A DNA stretch of 64,000 nucleotides from assembly GCA_013076295.1 (NCBI GenBank), contig RQOL01000466.1, forward strand, positions 1,736,001 through 1,800,000. The letters run 5' to 3'. Source of the stretch: Sanderia malayensis (lineage: Eukaryota; Cnidaria; Scyphozoa; Semaeostomeae; Pelagiidae). A program made the position numbers and the translations under genes. Shown here in pieces: positions 25,561 through 37,200 of this stretch; position 1 is the first letter of the stretch, and the number at the start of each line of letters is the position of its first letter. The notes under the pieces were generated by a model. The model saw only the letters and a program-made list of their open reading frames with translations. It did not search any database and was not told the origin of the DNA.

Positions 25561-25854
25561 CAGGGGCGGTGCCACGGGGTGGACTGGGGGGCGTTTCCAC
25601 CTCACCTTTTCAAAAATCAATTTTGTGATTTGCTTAAGTTTGATGAGAAAATGGTTTTGTTAGCGTTTAGTTTTTTCTCTTCATTGATTGTTTCATATCT
25701 GCCAAAAAGAGGACAATACCTTTCATTTTATCGAGAAAAGGGCGTTTTCCGACACTCGAAAGGTCGTTTTCCGGCCCTCCAAAGGGCGTGGTCCCCCAAA
25801 AAATTTTGCCTCCCGCCTTGTCCCCCACCTTCGTGATGGCTGGCGCCGCCCCTG
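25561..25854. mobile_element. hAT-type MITE, 294 bp
   Basis: Non-autonomous DNA transposon. Left end CAGGGGCGGTGCCA, right end (reverse complement) CAGGGGCGGCGCCA, so a 14-bp terminal inverted repeat with one mismatch. It is flanked by a perfect 8-bp target-site duplication CTTTTCTT at 25553-25560 and 25855-25862. A CAG-start TIR with an 8-bp duplication is characteristic of the hAT superfamily. The internal sequence encodes no transposase; the ORFs crossing it are by-products of its composition. Confidence 0.88.
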
Positions 25855-26056
25855 CTTTTCTTCATTGGAACAATGCATTTTGCTGCAGAAATGTAAAATT
25901 TATGGTGATGCTTATATTGAGCGAGCAGTTTTCAAAAATAGCCATGACCAAGCGAACTACTGTTTTGTGCCAGAGGCTGCCGTGATAGCTATACGTCTAT
26001 TTATCTTTAGTGTCGTGATACAGGTAGTGTGATACTGTGACATTAATGGCATAATA

Positions 26057-26140
26057 TAGTGCCCAAACCCCGTATTTAAGTTTGTAGTGTCAAATCCCCT
26101 TATTTACGTGTATAGTGTCCAGTCCCCTTATTTAAGTGTA
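26057..26140. repeat. 28-bp tandem repeat, three copies
   Basis: Units at 26057-26084, 26085-26112 and 26113-26140 share TAGTG..(A)....CCC.TATTTAAGT. They are diverged but aligned without gaps. Non-coding. Confidence 0.8.
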
Positions 26141-26295
26141 CATATATCTTTTTGCTTTTTTAGATGGCTGTTTTTTCATTGTTCCAGTCTTTCAAATACA
26201 CATCCTGAGGAAGGAAGATCTGTGCTTATCCATTGGTTTTCGAGACAATGTTTTATCTGCCAGAATGTATTAAAGTTCTCTCATTTAAGTTTACA

Positions 26296-26635
26296 TACCG
26301 TAAAAGCTCTATTAAGTCCACCTCTGTGGTAAGTCCACCTCTGTGGTAAGCCCACCTTTGCGGTAAGTCCTTATTTTGAAACAAGATTTGGAATTAATCC
26401 CCCCTTTAAGTCTCCCCTGTTTTGAACTGTGAAGAAATTGTGATTGATTACACCCTAAAAGCTCATAAAAGTTACTTTACAGCTATATACACACAAACAG
26501 TTTTCTGAAATATATTTACCATTGTTATTAAACTTAGACTCCCTCCCTATTAGGCCCCTTCTCCAATAAGCCCCCCTTTCGTACCAACGATATTAAATAA
26601 ACCCCTTTTCGGGGTTAAATAGAGCTTTCAAGGTA
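26296..26635. mobile_element. TACCG-type MITE, 340 bp
   Basis: Left terminus TACCGTAAAAGCTCTATTAA; right terminus, reverse complemented, TACCTTGAAAGCTCTATTTA. Flanked by a 6-bp direct repeat TTTACA (26290-26295 and 26636-26641), probably a target-site duplication. The interior holds a triplicated GTCCACCTCTGTGGTAA-like motif and no coding capacity. Terminal sequence is shared with the element at 44338-44520. The superfamily is not assigned. Confidence 0.75.
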
Positions 26636-27077
26636 TTTACAGGTTTTTTCAAGGACAGCTTTGACTCTCAAGGATAGCTTCAATAATATAATAATATATT
26701 TAAATTCAGTAACTTCATTAGTATAGTAAAATGTTGTAAATGACGTCATTTTCACAAGCATCATAGGAAGGACATATTGACGACTCCACTCTCATGTCCG
26801 TTTCAAGTGAAGGCTTTCTCCAATTATGTTACAAACATCAAATTCAATCTAAATTTCACGGTCTTCCAGAAGCCCCGAGTCTTGTCACGAGTCAATGAAT
26901 GGCTCTAAGGATATTTACGTCATGCCAAGTTGAGCTGCACTATTTTCCAGCTGCATTTTCCGTCGTGTTTGATATTTCTGCCTTAGATGCTTGTGAATTT
27001 GTCGATTATCAATTTAAGATGTATTATGTTGTATTAACAGTTTTTAATTTGTTTTTAGATTGGTGGCGATGTAAGCA

Positions 27078-27300
27078 CCTCACCTTGTTCGCTGAGCCAA
27101 GACCTGGACCTGTGGACTGCTGTTGGACCACCTTGCTGCATCATATGGTCTTATGGCTCATGGTCCCTGATACTGGTGTCACCGTGTTGTCATGTCCTTG
27201 GGCTGGGGTCTCCATTCAAGGGGTGAGAAAATGTTTGCATTTATTATTGTTACTCTTTCACGTACGTTCGTTATCACATTGATATCCAAGTTGCTAAAAC
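27078..27300 (+). repeat. Inverted repeat, left arm (~225 bp)
   Basis: From CACCTTGTTCGC through GCCAAGACCTGG, GTGGACTGCTGT, GAGAAAATGTTTGCATTT and ending near GATATCCAAGTT. It aligns along its whole length, at roughly three quarters identity by eye, to the reverse complement of 29101-29326. It overlaps a 127-codon ORF (26899-27282) that has no recognisable homology and is likely incidental. Confidence 0.7.
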
Positions 27301-27313
27301 TCTAAGGACTGGG
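27256..27313 (+). repeat. 58-bp direct repeat, copy 1
   Basis: Contains GTTCGTTATCACATTGATAT and CTAAGGACTGGG. A second copy with the same orientation lies at 28035-28092 (GTTCGTTATCACATTGATAA, CCAAGGACCTGGG). Copy 1 overlaps the inner end of the left inverted-repeat arm. Confidence 0.7.
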
Positions 27314-27689
27314 GCTAAAAGGCATGAAGCTTGTTACCTACCTTCAATACTGTGTTGTATTGCTCGAGAGGAAAGAAAATTGTGCTCTGTTCACATCCAA
27401 AACTAGGAGATGTATTAAGCATTGTACGCGTCATCGTAGTTGAAGCCTGGGTCGCTGAGTTTGATATCGGTCTGCTCTGACGTCATTTACGCAAGGCCTG
27501 TACCTGAACCCTGACCCTGGGTCCCAAATAGGCTGCAATCCACCGATTTAAATGAATTTTTTTGTGCACTTATTCGTTTTTTACAATTTTAAACAGTCAA
27601 GTAGGATATTATTTATTGATTTATTTTTAGTTCTTTGTTCTTTGATTTTTCATTTAAGAACAGGTTGAACTATAATAGTATATACAGTA

Positions 27690-27880
27690 TACTGTTAGTG
27701 TTTGCTACTATGATCGTGGTTACAGCAATCATAATATTGGTAGTAGTAGCAATTGCAGTAGTGACATTAATTGTAGTAGTGATAGCAGCAGTGCTATAAT
27801 TATGGTATTGCACGTAGTGATGGATGTAGTAGCGGTAGTGCATGTAATGGCAGAAGTAACAACGGACCAATTTTATAATG
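27690..27880. repeat. Degenerate GTAGTA simple repeat
   Basis: Repeated GTAGTAG, GCAGTAGTG and GTAGTGATG motifs over about 190 bp, a decayed trinucleotide-like array. Non-coding. Confidence 0.7.
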
Positions 27881-28034
27881 ATAGTAGATATTAGTAGGTA
27901 GTGGAATTCTTAATTCTTGGGCTCTTAGGATTGCTTGTCTCAGAGATAATGGCAGGTAGTGAAGGAGAGGTATTTATTAATGGTATATTTGTGTTTGTAG
28001 CAGTTGAAATGATTGTTAAATTAGCAATATATTT

Positions 28035-28092
28035 TCTCACGTAGTTCGTTATCACATTGATAAACAAGTTCATAAAACTCCAAGGACCTGGG
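28035..28092 (+). repeat. 58-bp direct repeat, copy 2
   Basis: Same unit as 27256-27313 in the same orientation, diverged at about one base in five. The sequence outside the 58 bp does not match copy 1. Confidence 0.65.
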
Positions 28093-29100
28093 TTGGGTAT
28101 TAGGGACAATGATGATAGCAGTCACAGTGATTGTGTGCAAAATACCTTTCGCATATTGGTAGTATTTGTTGCAATAATAGTTGCTTTGTTATTGTAAAAG
28201 TTTTAATATAGCAGGCTTACGTGTTTATACTGAGTTTAGTTTTCATTTTTGCATCTAAGCTTGAAATAGTGACAGTGTCTTATTTAAGATAAATTAATAT
28301 AAGTAGGGGGCTACTTATCTTATTTTATCTTTATAATTTATTATTGGTAATATTTTTCAGGGGCTATTTTTTAACTCACCAGTTTTTTCTTTACTTCCTT
28401 AGTTTTCTTAATTTGCGAAGATAAATCTATGAGTTTAGTTTCAGCATACTTTTTTCTTATCTCTTCTCCATTTAGAGAGTTTTTCGGAATTTGCAGGATA
28501 TTCTACATGTCCATTCATGACCACGTGGTTTGAAAAACTGTTTGCCTACGCCCTATTTATTTCGAATACGATTATTCACTACATTCAAGAATTTTTATCT
28601 TTTTGAAAAATGCCCAAAAGTTTACTTGAAAAATATTTCTTTCCTCTATCCTGCAACAGCCGAAACAATAGTTCTTCTATCTTATGATTTTATTTTTATT
28701 ATTTACTAAGCCATAGCAATTTTTATCTTATATTTGCACAAAGAATTCCATTTGTTTGACGTGGATCTTTCATACGAAATGGGCAAAATTCTAATGCGGT
28801 ACTTGTCTTTGTATCGTGGTGTTCAGCCATTCGTCTGATCAAATAATGATGATACGGCCTGGGGGGTGTAGTAAATGCAGTGACGCTATGGCCTACGGGG
28901 GGCAATGCTTAATGCTCTCATAAATATTTTGCCTCATTGTTAAATTCTATGGTCCGTGTAGCATTATTTGCAAAACCTGAGGCTTAGGAGAGTTTTGCAT
29001 GCAAGTGAACAGGGTGCATTTTCGAACTTTAGAGCTTTACTGTGTGGTCTTGTTGATTTGTAACATGCGTCATTGCCCAGTATTCTATTAGATATTATTT

Positions 29101-29326
29101 TTGATAAAAGAACTTGGATATTAATTGTGATAACGACGTATTGTAATTGAGTAACAATGTAAATGCAACATTTTCTCATCCCGAAACGAATGGAGCCGTT
29201 GCGCAAAGACACGACAATACGGTAGCACCAGATTGGGGGCCTTGAGTACATGGGATCATATGATCTAGCAAGGTAGTTCACAGCAGTCCACGGGGCCAGG
29301 TCTTGGCAAGGCGAACAGGGTGGGTT
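29101..29326 (-). repeat. Inverted repeat, right arm (~225 bp)
   Basis: Reverse complement partner of 27078-27300, separated from it by about 1.8 kb. Outer end reads CCACCCTGTTCGCC in the minus orientation. No obvious target-site duplication was seen outside the arms. Confidence 0.7.
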
Positions 29327-29996
29327 ATTTTTTTAAAATATTGTTTTACTTCCTCCCACCTTTTACGAATCAGAGCGTCCGGGACAGACCTTTCATCGTC
29401 AGGGGCTCCGACGGGGTCCCTTGTGAGGCTGCAGAGGCCTAATGACCTCCGCAGCCCATATCCCCACCCCCCGTTTATCCACCCCTACTACCCCACCCAA
29501 TATCCCTTCTATCCTATCTAAGACATTACTCTTACTTGCTACATTACATTATTATTTATTACATTATCCTATTGATATGTAGAAGATTCCCTAGGCAAGC
29601 CTAAATTTCATAAGTTCAAGTTAGATTAGTAAATATCTTACGTTAGCCTAGACCTATTAAACCCCAAAGGACAAAGAAAACACAAGCCCTATTTTTTTAT
29701 TAGTCTAACATTGTACAAGAATCAATTAGAAATATGAAAAATTATACATAGAACTTGTAAAATGGATGAAAAATGTTCTTGCATTGATGCGTAATCGTCT
29801 TGTCTTCATTCTTCTTACAGTAAATTCTTCGTTAATACCTGCAAGAAATTAACATATATTTAACAAATTGTCATCAAATACTTCAATGCAAAATAGTAAA
29901 CGACGTAAGCGAAACTGCCCATGTCTGATAATGAAGAAATGAAGACGCCATTTTGAAACTTCGAAGGGTTGAAAGAATACGAAGACGCCATTAAAT

Positions 29997-30281
29997 TTAC
30001 TGAATCACTCGCGCTAAAAATCCTGCTATTTCACAATAAAAAGGCCACAAACATTCGATCAAGGGAAAATTGTAATATTCTTCATCAAAATAAACGATAA
30101 ATTCACAGTTTTTGGCGTCCATGCTTTGAAATTTGAGCAAAAGCGAAGAACAACGAAGGCCTTCGTTCGTGGAAGGAGATATTTCATCTTCTTCAGCACT
30201 TAAGGGCCTCAAATTACAAAATAATTCTTGCAAAGCACAAGTGGAGCTCCCAAGGTTGAAATTAATCAATGTTTCAAGCAA
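29997..30281 (-). CDS. Hypothetical small ORF, 94 aa
   Basis: Starts MLETLINFNLGSSTCAL and contains the acidic segment EEDEISPSTNEG and a hydrophobic end (FYCEIAGFLARV). Cysteine- and aromatic-rich, unlike the random ORFs around it. About 90 bp upstream on the same strand lies a second open stretch (30344-30478) with the reading NNEEGNPTEPNSLSF. Whether these are exons of one gene is unresolved. I recognise neither. Confidence 0.25.
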   Translation of the reverse strand: MLETLINFNLGSSTCALQELFCNLRPLSAEEDEISPSTNEGLRCSSLLLKFQSMDAKNCEFIVYFDEEYYNFPLIECLWPFYCEIAGFLARVIQ

Positions 30282-31258
30282 AAAGCAATAAACTCACCAC
30301 GATTAACTGGTTAAATGTTCCGAGCTTGCTCAACCTTCGTCAACAGCAACTCTTGTCTTGAGGAGCAGAACCTCGTGCTTCTCCACTTCATTCGGGTCAC
30401 TTGAGAATGAGAGAGAATTTGGTTCGGTCGGGTTGCCTTCTTCATTGTTTAAATCTTGCCACGTGATTTAGACCACTTTGATTTCATTGGCTGAAACACA
30501 TCATACAAGTGCTCCGCAGAAGATCTCAAAGCGGCTGCTTAGTTTCTGAGAGATTAAAAAGAGCTGCAAAGCATCGCCTAGAAGATAAAATACAAAGATC
30601 CCCTTGGGATTTTAAAGCGAGTGAATAAATATAACTTAGCATAACAATGTGCGTTTTAATAGTTCATCATTGGCCTGTGTTACTGTTTTATACACTAGCT
30701 GAAACTTCAAGGATAATTGAAATTGATCAGGGAGAAAATAATAAAAATACCTTTGTTTGCACAAGTGCGTTCCTCGAAACATAATGTCAATAAATCCATA
30801 ACAACAGGGAATTACTTGACTGGAAAAATAACAATAAGATAACAAAGATAAAATCAATATTCAGAGCAATGAACATGTAAAGGAAATAAATGACAAATTA
30901 ATTCCCTTTTTTATTATCAACAAAATATACTCGAAATATTATCTAACAATTTGATTCACATAAATGGTATAAATTACTTACAAATTTCACTTTAATAAAG
31001 CCAAACTAAAAATATTTGTATTAACAACTCTGCATCAATTATACAGATATACTTCGCCTGTATAATAGTAATCACGTTCAGAGCAGTATTTAATCAATTT
31101 ATCTGGAGTGGTATTTTCAAGGCCTCTCAAGCTCTATGTTGTAGAAAACATGGAGAAAAATAGTTCATACTTACCTTGCACAGGGGATAAAAATAGTGAC
31201 AAGAATAATCCCTTGATAGGTCAATACTAATTATCCGTGGTAAAAATAATACTAATAA
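30282..31258. other. ZFYVE26 3' flank
   Basis: No further coding exon seen. A minus-strand AATAAA (TTTATT at 30910-30915 on the plus strand), about 345 bp after the ZFYVE26 stop, is a plausible poly(A) signal. Confidence 0.4.
30910..30915 (-). terminator. Candidate poly(A) signal, ZFYVE26
   Basis: AATAAA on the minus strand, about 345 bp downstream of the ZFYVE26 stop codon. Only the hexamer supports it. Confidence 0.35.
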
Positions 31259-34200
31259 TCAGCGTGGCCTTGTCCGCCTTTCTTGTTTTTCCTTGTAATT
31301 AGCCAGATATTTTTGACAAATGTCCACGATGTGTCTTTGATGTCCCCTTTCTGCTTCTTGCAGAATTCTCTCAATCTCATCAACACGATCTCCTTTCAGT
31401 GACTCAATGTATGCATCTCTTAGTCGTCCACACAGGATGAGTGCATTGATCTGAAAAAACAGGCGTTAATGAACACGAGTTTTGAAGATCAGATGCACAG
31501 TTAGCTACTATAGAGAATAACTGGAGGATAAAGCTTTGTGCATGATAGAAAGGCATGGGAGAAAATGAACGGAGAAGAGAAAGGGGGGAGATAGAAACGA
31601 GAAGAAGAGATGAAACGAGAAGGCAGGGGAAATTGATCGAAAAAGGAAACGAAAGTTAGAGAAAGTAAGATGGATTATAACATGGATTATACATGGTTTA
31701 TAAACAAATTCAAGACACTTGCCTTTTTAGATTCATCTTTTATCATTTTGATGAAAGAGTTTGCTTGTCGAACATTCTAAGAGAAAGCGAATAATTTTGC
31801 AGAATTTTTATAACTAAATTTGAAAATGTAAATATTTACTCCACACTCAACTTTGCTGAGGTAGCTATTACCTTCCTCCCATACATACATTCATAGGGTA
31901 GTTTTAGAGAAGCGACAATAATCAATGTATTTAAAGTTAACTCACTTGGCCTCCCTGTTCACTGATCCTTCTGATAATGTGAAGGAGAAGTTCATCCCTG
32001 CCTTTCTCTGCTATCATCCCAGTCGCCTCGATATTCTTCATCAATTCCACAACCACATCATAACTCCTTAACTCGGCAAGCTTGTTAACGCAATCCTTGA
32101 AAACAGCCCCAACTGGCAAACGATAGTCCTACCAAATAAGAAACAGCAACTCATAAAAATAACGAGATCAATGATTCTATAACAACAATTCGTTCAATAA
32201 AACATTTTGGAACACTTGCTCATATACGAAACCATAGTTGCGTCTCAGACTATGAAGCCCTCTACATAGAATGTTTGGTATAGGGAACCAAACATCGGGT
32301 TTATTGAGTTGAGTGACTTTATAATGAAATAGTAACGATGTCATTTCGATTCTCACGACGCTTTGTAAAATTGGAAATTTACTGCAGTCTCAACTAATTA
32401 ATATCAAGAGAATTAAAAAGGTAGGCATACCAAGATGATGTCTCTACCAAACAAAACAAACAAACCAACCTGAATTATTCTTGATACCAATGGAAAGGCA
32501 TCGTTCATTGATACAATCAAAAGCTACGAAATAAAAATGGATGAATCTCGTTACTACTTCAACAAAATACAAACAAAACAGAATTATCTCAATTCAAGAA
32601 ATGAAAGTAAATCATTTATCAGAAAAGTTCCGAGCCAAACGATCATGATTTGGACTACATCATAATAGTAGTTCAATGAAACCCCTATACTTAGGACATA
32701 CGAAGTATACAGTGCGAGACAAGAATATATATACGGCATTTCATGCAATTACCCATAAGCTATGCTTACCTTTGAGACAAGGTCTCCACGCTCTTTACCG
32801 TTCCCAAATAACGTTGGCACTTTCCCTTCAACCTGTGCATCTGATGATTTGCTCTTGTTGATAAAATTGAGTACTTTAATCTGCAGATCGATCGTATTCA
32901 GATGGCTTTTCACGTCTGAAGTCGATGCCTCCTGCGATACGACGACGGGTTTATCATCGCCAAGAAATGATCCATGAACGTGGCTCACAAAGGTGGGCTG
33001 ACGAAGAATTGCTCTGTCTTTCAGCAAGGTCTCGAGATGCGCCTTTGCAGTGTCCAGGTAATTCAGGCGGCTTCGTAGCTCTTTGAATGACCCGGCCGGC
33101 TTACCCGATGTTCCAAGGAAAAATCGTATGCACGTCTTAGCAGCTCTAAAATGATCCTTGAAAGATAAAGAAAAATCATTATTAGAAATTAACTAAGGAA
33201 TGGAGAACCGACTAGGCTACTATATATATGCATATATAGTTAAACCTTCTTAAGTCAACTACTGTACAATTTGAAATTTTTAATGTGTTGAACATAAACC
33301 TGTTCTGGAGTTTGACTTGCTTTTATGAATGCCTTAAAACCTGATCTTCAACGGCTCAATCTCCCGTTAACTCGAACTAATTAACTTCATCAGAATAATG
33401 TCTTCTTATCTTAGATGCCTACGTTTTCAAGGTCCAACGGCCCGATCTATAATATCGATAGGCAACTAACATACACAAAGATACACACAACTAACCTTCA
33501 TAAATCGCTGCATTTCATACAAGCAATGAACATGGCCCTTTCGATAGAGATACTGGCATGCTTTGTTGAGATAATCTTTCCAAACAATCAAAGATGAATC
33601 AATGTCTTTTAACTCGCGTGCCAGATCTTCAAAGGTGCCATTTTGAAACGACCTCATAATCAAATCCTCAATGAACACCTCTTCGTTGCATTTCTGGAAT
33701 GATAAAACAATCATAATATAGCAATGGTGAAACTGTTCCTCGCTGTATAAACAACGTATTATTTTCAGAAATCACTGGACAACACAATAGATAGAGCACG
33801 TAGATGCTGATATGAAACACTCACTCTGTCGCGAATGTAGATTGCTGCTTTTCTGTACAAACCATTCCTGACAAAATACTTGACAACATGGCCATAGGAG
33901 CCATAGGTTGCTAAATAAAACATGATTTCATCGTAACGTCGTTTATCAAGCAAGCAGCCAGTGAAAGAACCCTAAAAAGGCAAGAACACAATGAAGATTA
34001 CTAATGCATATAGAAAATCAATAGTAATAGCTTAATACATTGCTCAACATAAAGCAGTGGCTAATGCATTGCTCAGTAGAAAGAAACCACCCTTGGCAAA
34101 GTAAAGAGACATATCCTTCATTACTAGTTATACGTATGATATAGCAATGTGAATTATGCTGGTAAAGATCAGCTTGATAATATTAAAGAACGTTCATTAG

Positions 34201-37200
34201 ATAAATTCCAACACTAACCCTTCTTTGTTCTGATAAGACCATTAACGGTGCAAGCAGATCCTCGTCCTAAAACAAAACGTTATAACTTGAAATACAACCG
34301 GACATTTAGTATGCAATTGTCAAGGTAAACATTGAAGCAGTTTGTCCATGCAAGCATACCATCATATGCGATAGCAAAGGAGAAGACTCTATTATGTCAA
34401 CGATTTGTGTGAGGTAGTAAGCATTTTGTTGCAATGCTTTACTGCCTTCAGTTTTCACAGGCTGAAATTAAAAGAAAATAAATAAATAGAAGAATAAATA
34501 GAATTACAAAATCAAAAGAAAAATATCCTCGTTAAATGCTTGGACATTAACAGCAATATAAATATATATTTATGAATTAAAAATTTGATATATTTATGAA
34601 TTAAGAATTTGATTATACTGGCATCTTACCGTTAGACATTTTGAAAAGTTTTCTCGAGCACACATGAAATCACCACTTTTCAGTTGAGATAATCCCCAGG
34701 CAAACCAAACAGTACTTGCATCCAGGCCGCACTTTCTGGTCACATCTATTGCCAGTAAATACCTCTCTGACTCAAAAAGTCGATCACGTAATCTCCTGTT
34801 TATAAAATAAAATAAAATGAAATATATAAAATGTCAATTCTGTCGAGAATCTTCAAGGGAATAGCTAAATAAAAAACACAAAAACCATACCAAAAGTTTG
34901 GGAGTCTACCTTATAATTTCTGGATGGGATAAATCTTGCATAGTTGGAATATCTTGCCAGTCGGAGTTCAAAAGAAGTTTTAAAACTTCCACATGAGCAA
35001 TATATCTAAAAAGATGCCAAAGATTAGAATTATTTCGAGTAACAAGGTAAAAAAATATAAAAAAAGAGTAATGAATAAATGAATAAATTATTGAAAAAAC
35101 TGATGGAGAGATCAGGGTTTTTGGAAAAGTTGTTTAGCGAAGTGAAAGTGTTACAAACGAAGTATACGGTTGATGTAAAAAGAAAAATATAAATAGATAA
35201 GTGACTTACGAGTCACAGAGTTCTACTCCATGAATATCACCAGCTTTCATGAACTTGACTTTAGCATTGAAGAGAAGAAACTCAATCATTCTGGAAATCA
35301 ATGCATTGTTGCAATTAAAATTTTGAAAAGAGAGCATCTCAGAGTCAATTTCAATGATCCTGAACTTTAACTGAACCAATCTTTGGCCGAATTTGCATTA
35401 ACCAGTGTTCACTCACCCAACAACCATTGCGTTATCAATGTCATGGTAACTAGTTGCCTCTGAGCGATTCTTCTCGTTGAGATGTTTGGAAAGGTCATTG
35501 CAAAACTTCAGAAGCATTCCTCCACTCCGTTGGGCATCGCTGTACAGGTCTATGATGTTGATACAAAGCGATGCACTTGGAGCCTGGAAAAGAAAACACG
35601 ACAATGAATAAAGAAACTAGCTGCGTTAGTTTAGGCCGCTGGGTTTGAGCAAGTGAATTAATATCAAATGGAAAGTGGAAAAAGCAACAGAAGCGATGAA
35701 GCAAAAGTAAAGACAAGATGTGGCTGAAGTAGAAAAAAAAGAAAGCTGGATTAAAGCAGATCGTAGGATATTATTATTAAAGTTGACGCAAAGTTACGTG
35801 GCTAAGTTAAGTGGAGCTGAAGAAAAAACGAAGCAAAGCAAACAAAATTAAGAGTTAAAGTGAAAGTAAAGCAAAATAAAATAGACTCAACGTTTAGCGA
35901 AAGTAAAGTATAAAACATAGTAAATTATAGAGAATAGAGAGTAGAATTAAATCCTTACTTGATCAAAGTAGAAGTCATTTCTAATTTCTTCATTTTTGTC
36001 GGGATCAGTAGTGAGCTGCCAATCTACATCGATTTGCTTCTTATTGCCATTCAGACAAGAATCAGCAACGTTTTCTGTTGTCAAACTTTCACCAAGATTC
36101 ATGTTTTGGGAGCTTGGGGAACCAGCTGGGCTGTCAACAGCTAACATAAAATAAAAGTAAATGATTAATCACAAAAACATATGGATTAACCCTGATGGAG
36201 GAAGCTTTTCAGAGAACCACAAATTCAGCAAATGCCCTATTAAAAGTTTGCTAAGTAATGGAGTTTAGATATTGGATCTTGAAGCAGTTTCAGAGATGTT
36301 CAGAATCCTTATTCTCAAAAAGAAATGGACCTAACTTTCAGTTTTCACCAGAAAAGACAAGTCTTAGGCGTACATACTTCAGAAATCAAGCAGAATTAAC
36401 TACCATGAAAGTACTTACTTAAATGAGCAAGATGTTCCCTTTGCTTATCTTGCACGCTAGAAAATAAACATAGACACACATAAATACAGCTTTCATGAAA
36501 ACTAAGTACAATCCATGTACTTGTAAACATATATGTACACAAACTATGCACTCAATAGTCGACTAAAATACTTTGACGTACTTTTTTGTTGGGTCATACA
36601 CTTGTTCAAAGCACTGTTGACAGACACGAACTTGTGCTGCATAGCCAGGCACAGGGCACCGATGTACAGAGCAATCAGCACACGTGATCCTACCGCAATG
36701 ACGACAGTGGTGTCTTCTATTGAACTGAAAGAAATCAGACATTTTGAGATGAAATTATACACAAGAAAGTAAACAATAATGGTCTACAGTTCAGACCCTC
36801 TGATGATTTTATTTTTCTAAGAATTTCGTATTGATTTATCTGATCAAAGCTATATCATTAGATGTAATAAAACGTTTAATTTTTTGCTTTGCATCAACTC
36901 ATCACTATCTTGATGTGAGAGTTTGAACCTTTGCCAAATGAGTTGTGCCACGCCAGGACCTGTCGCTTTACTGACTTTAGAAAAGTCAGTAATGCGACAA
37001 GATAAAATAAAGCACACAGTAGCAGAAATCAGATTCGCAACCATGTAAGAAGGATGTGTACTTACAGTATTGAATACTTGAATATTGCAGGCCATACACG
37101 TTGAGACTGACTTATCAGAGAACCAAAGATTTCTTTCGATTGGTCGCAGTGGAGCCTGGAAGCTTTCTCCATCGGCTATCCTTTGCAAGACTTTTGTTTT

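Noticed and set aside
25543..26032. Overlapping 97- and 114-codon plus-strand ORFs
   Set aside because: They run through the hAT MITE and its flanks. Readings are Pro/Phe/Ser-rich and unrelated to any transposase.
26899..27282. 127-codon plus-strand ORF
   Set aside because: It covers the left inverted-repeat arm. The matching right arm has stops and frameshifts in the same frame, so coding is not conserved.
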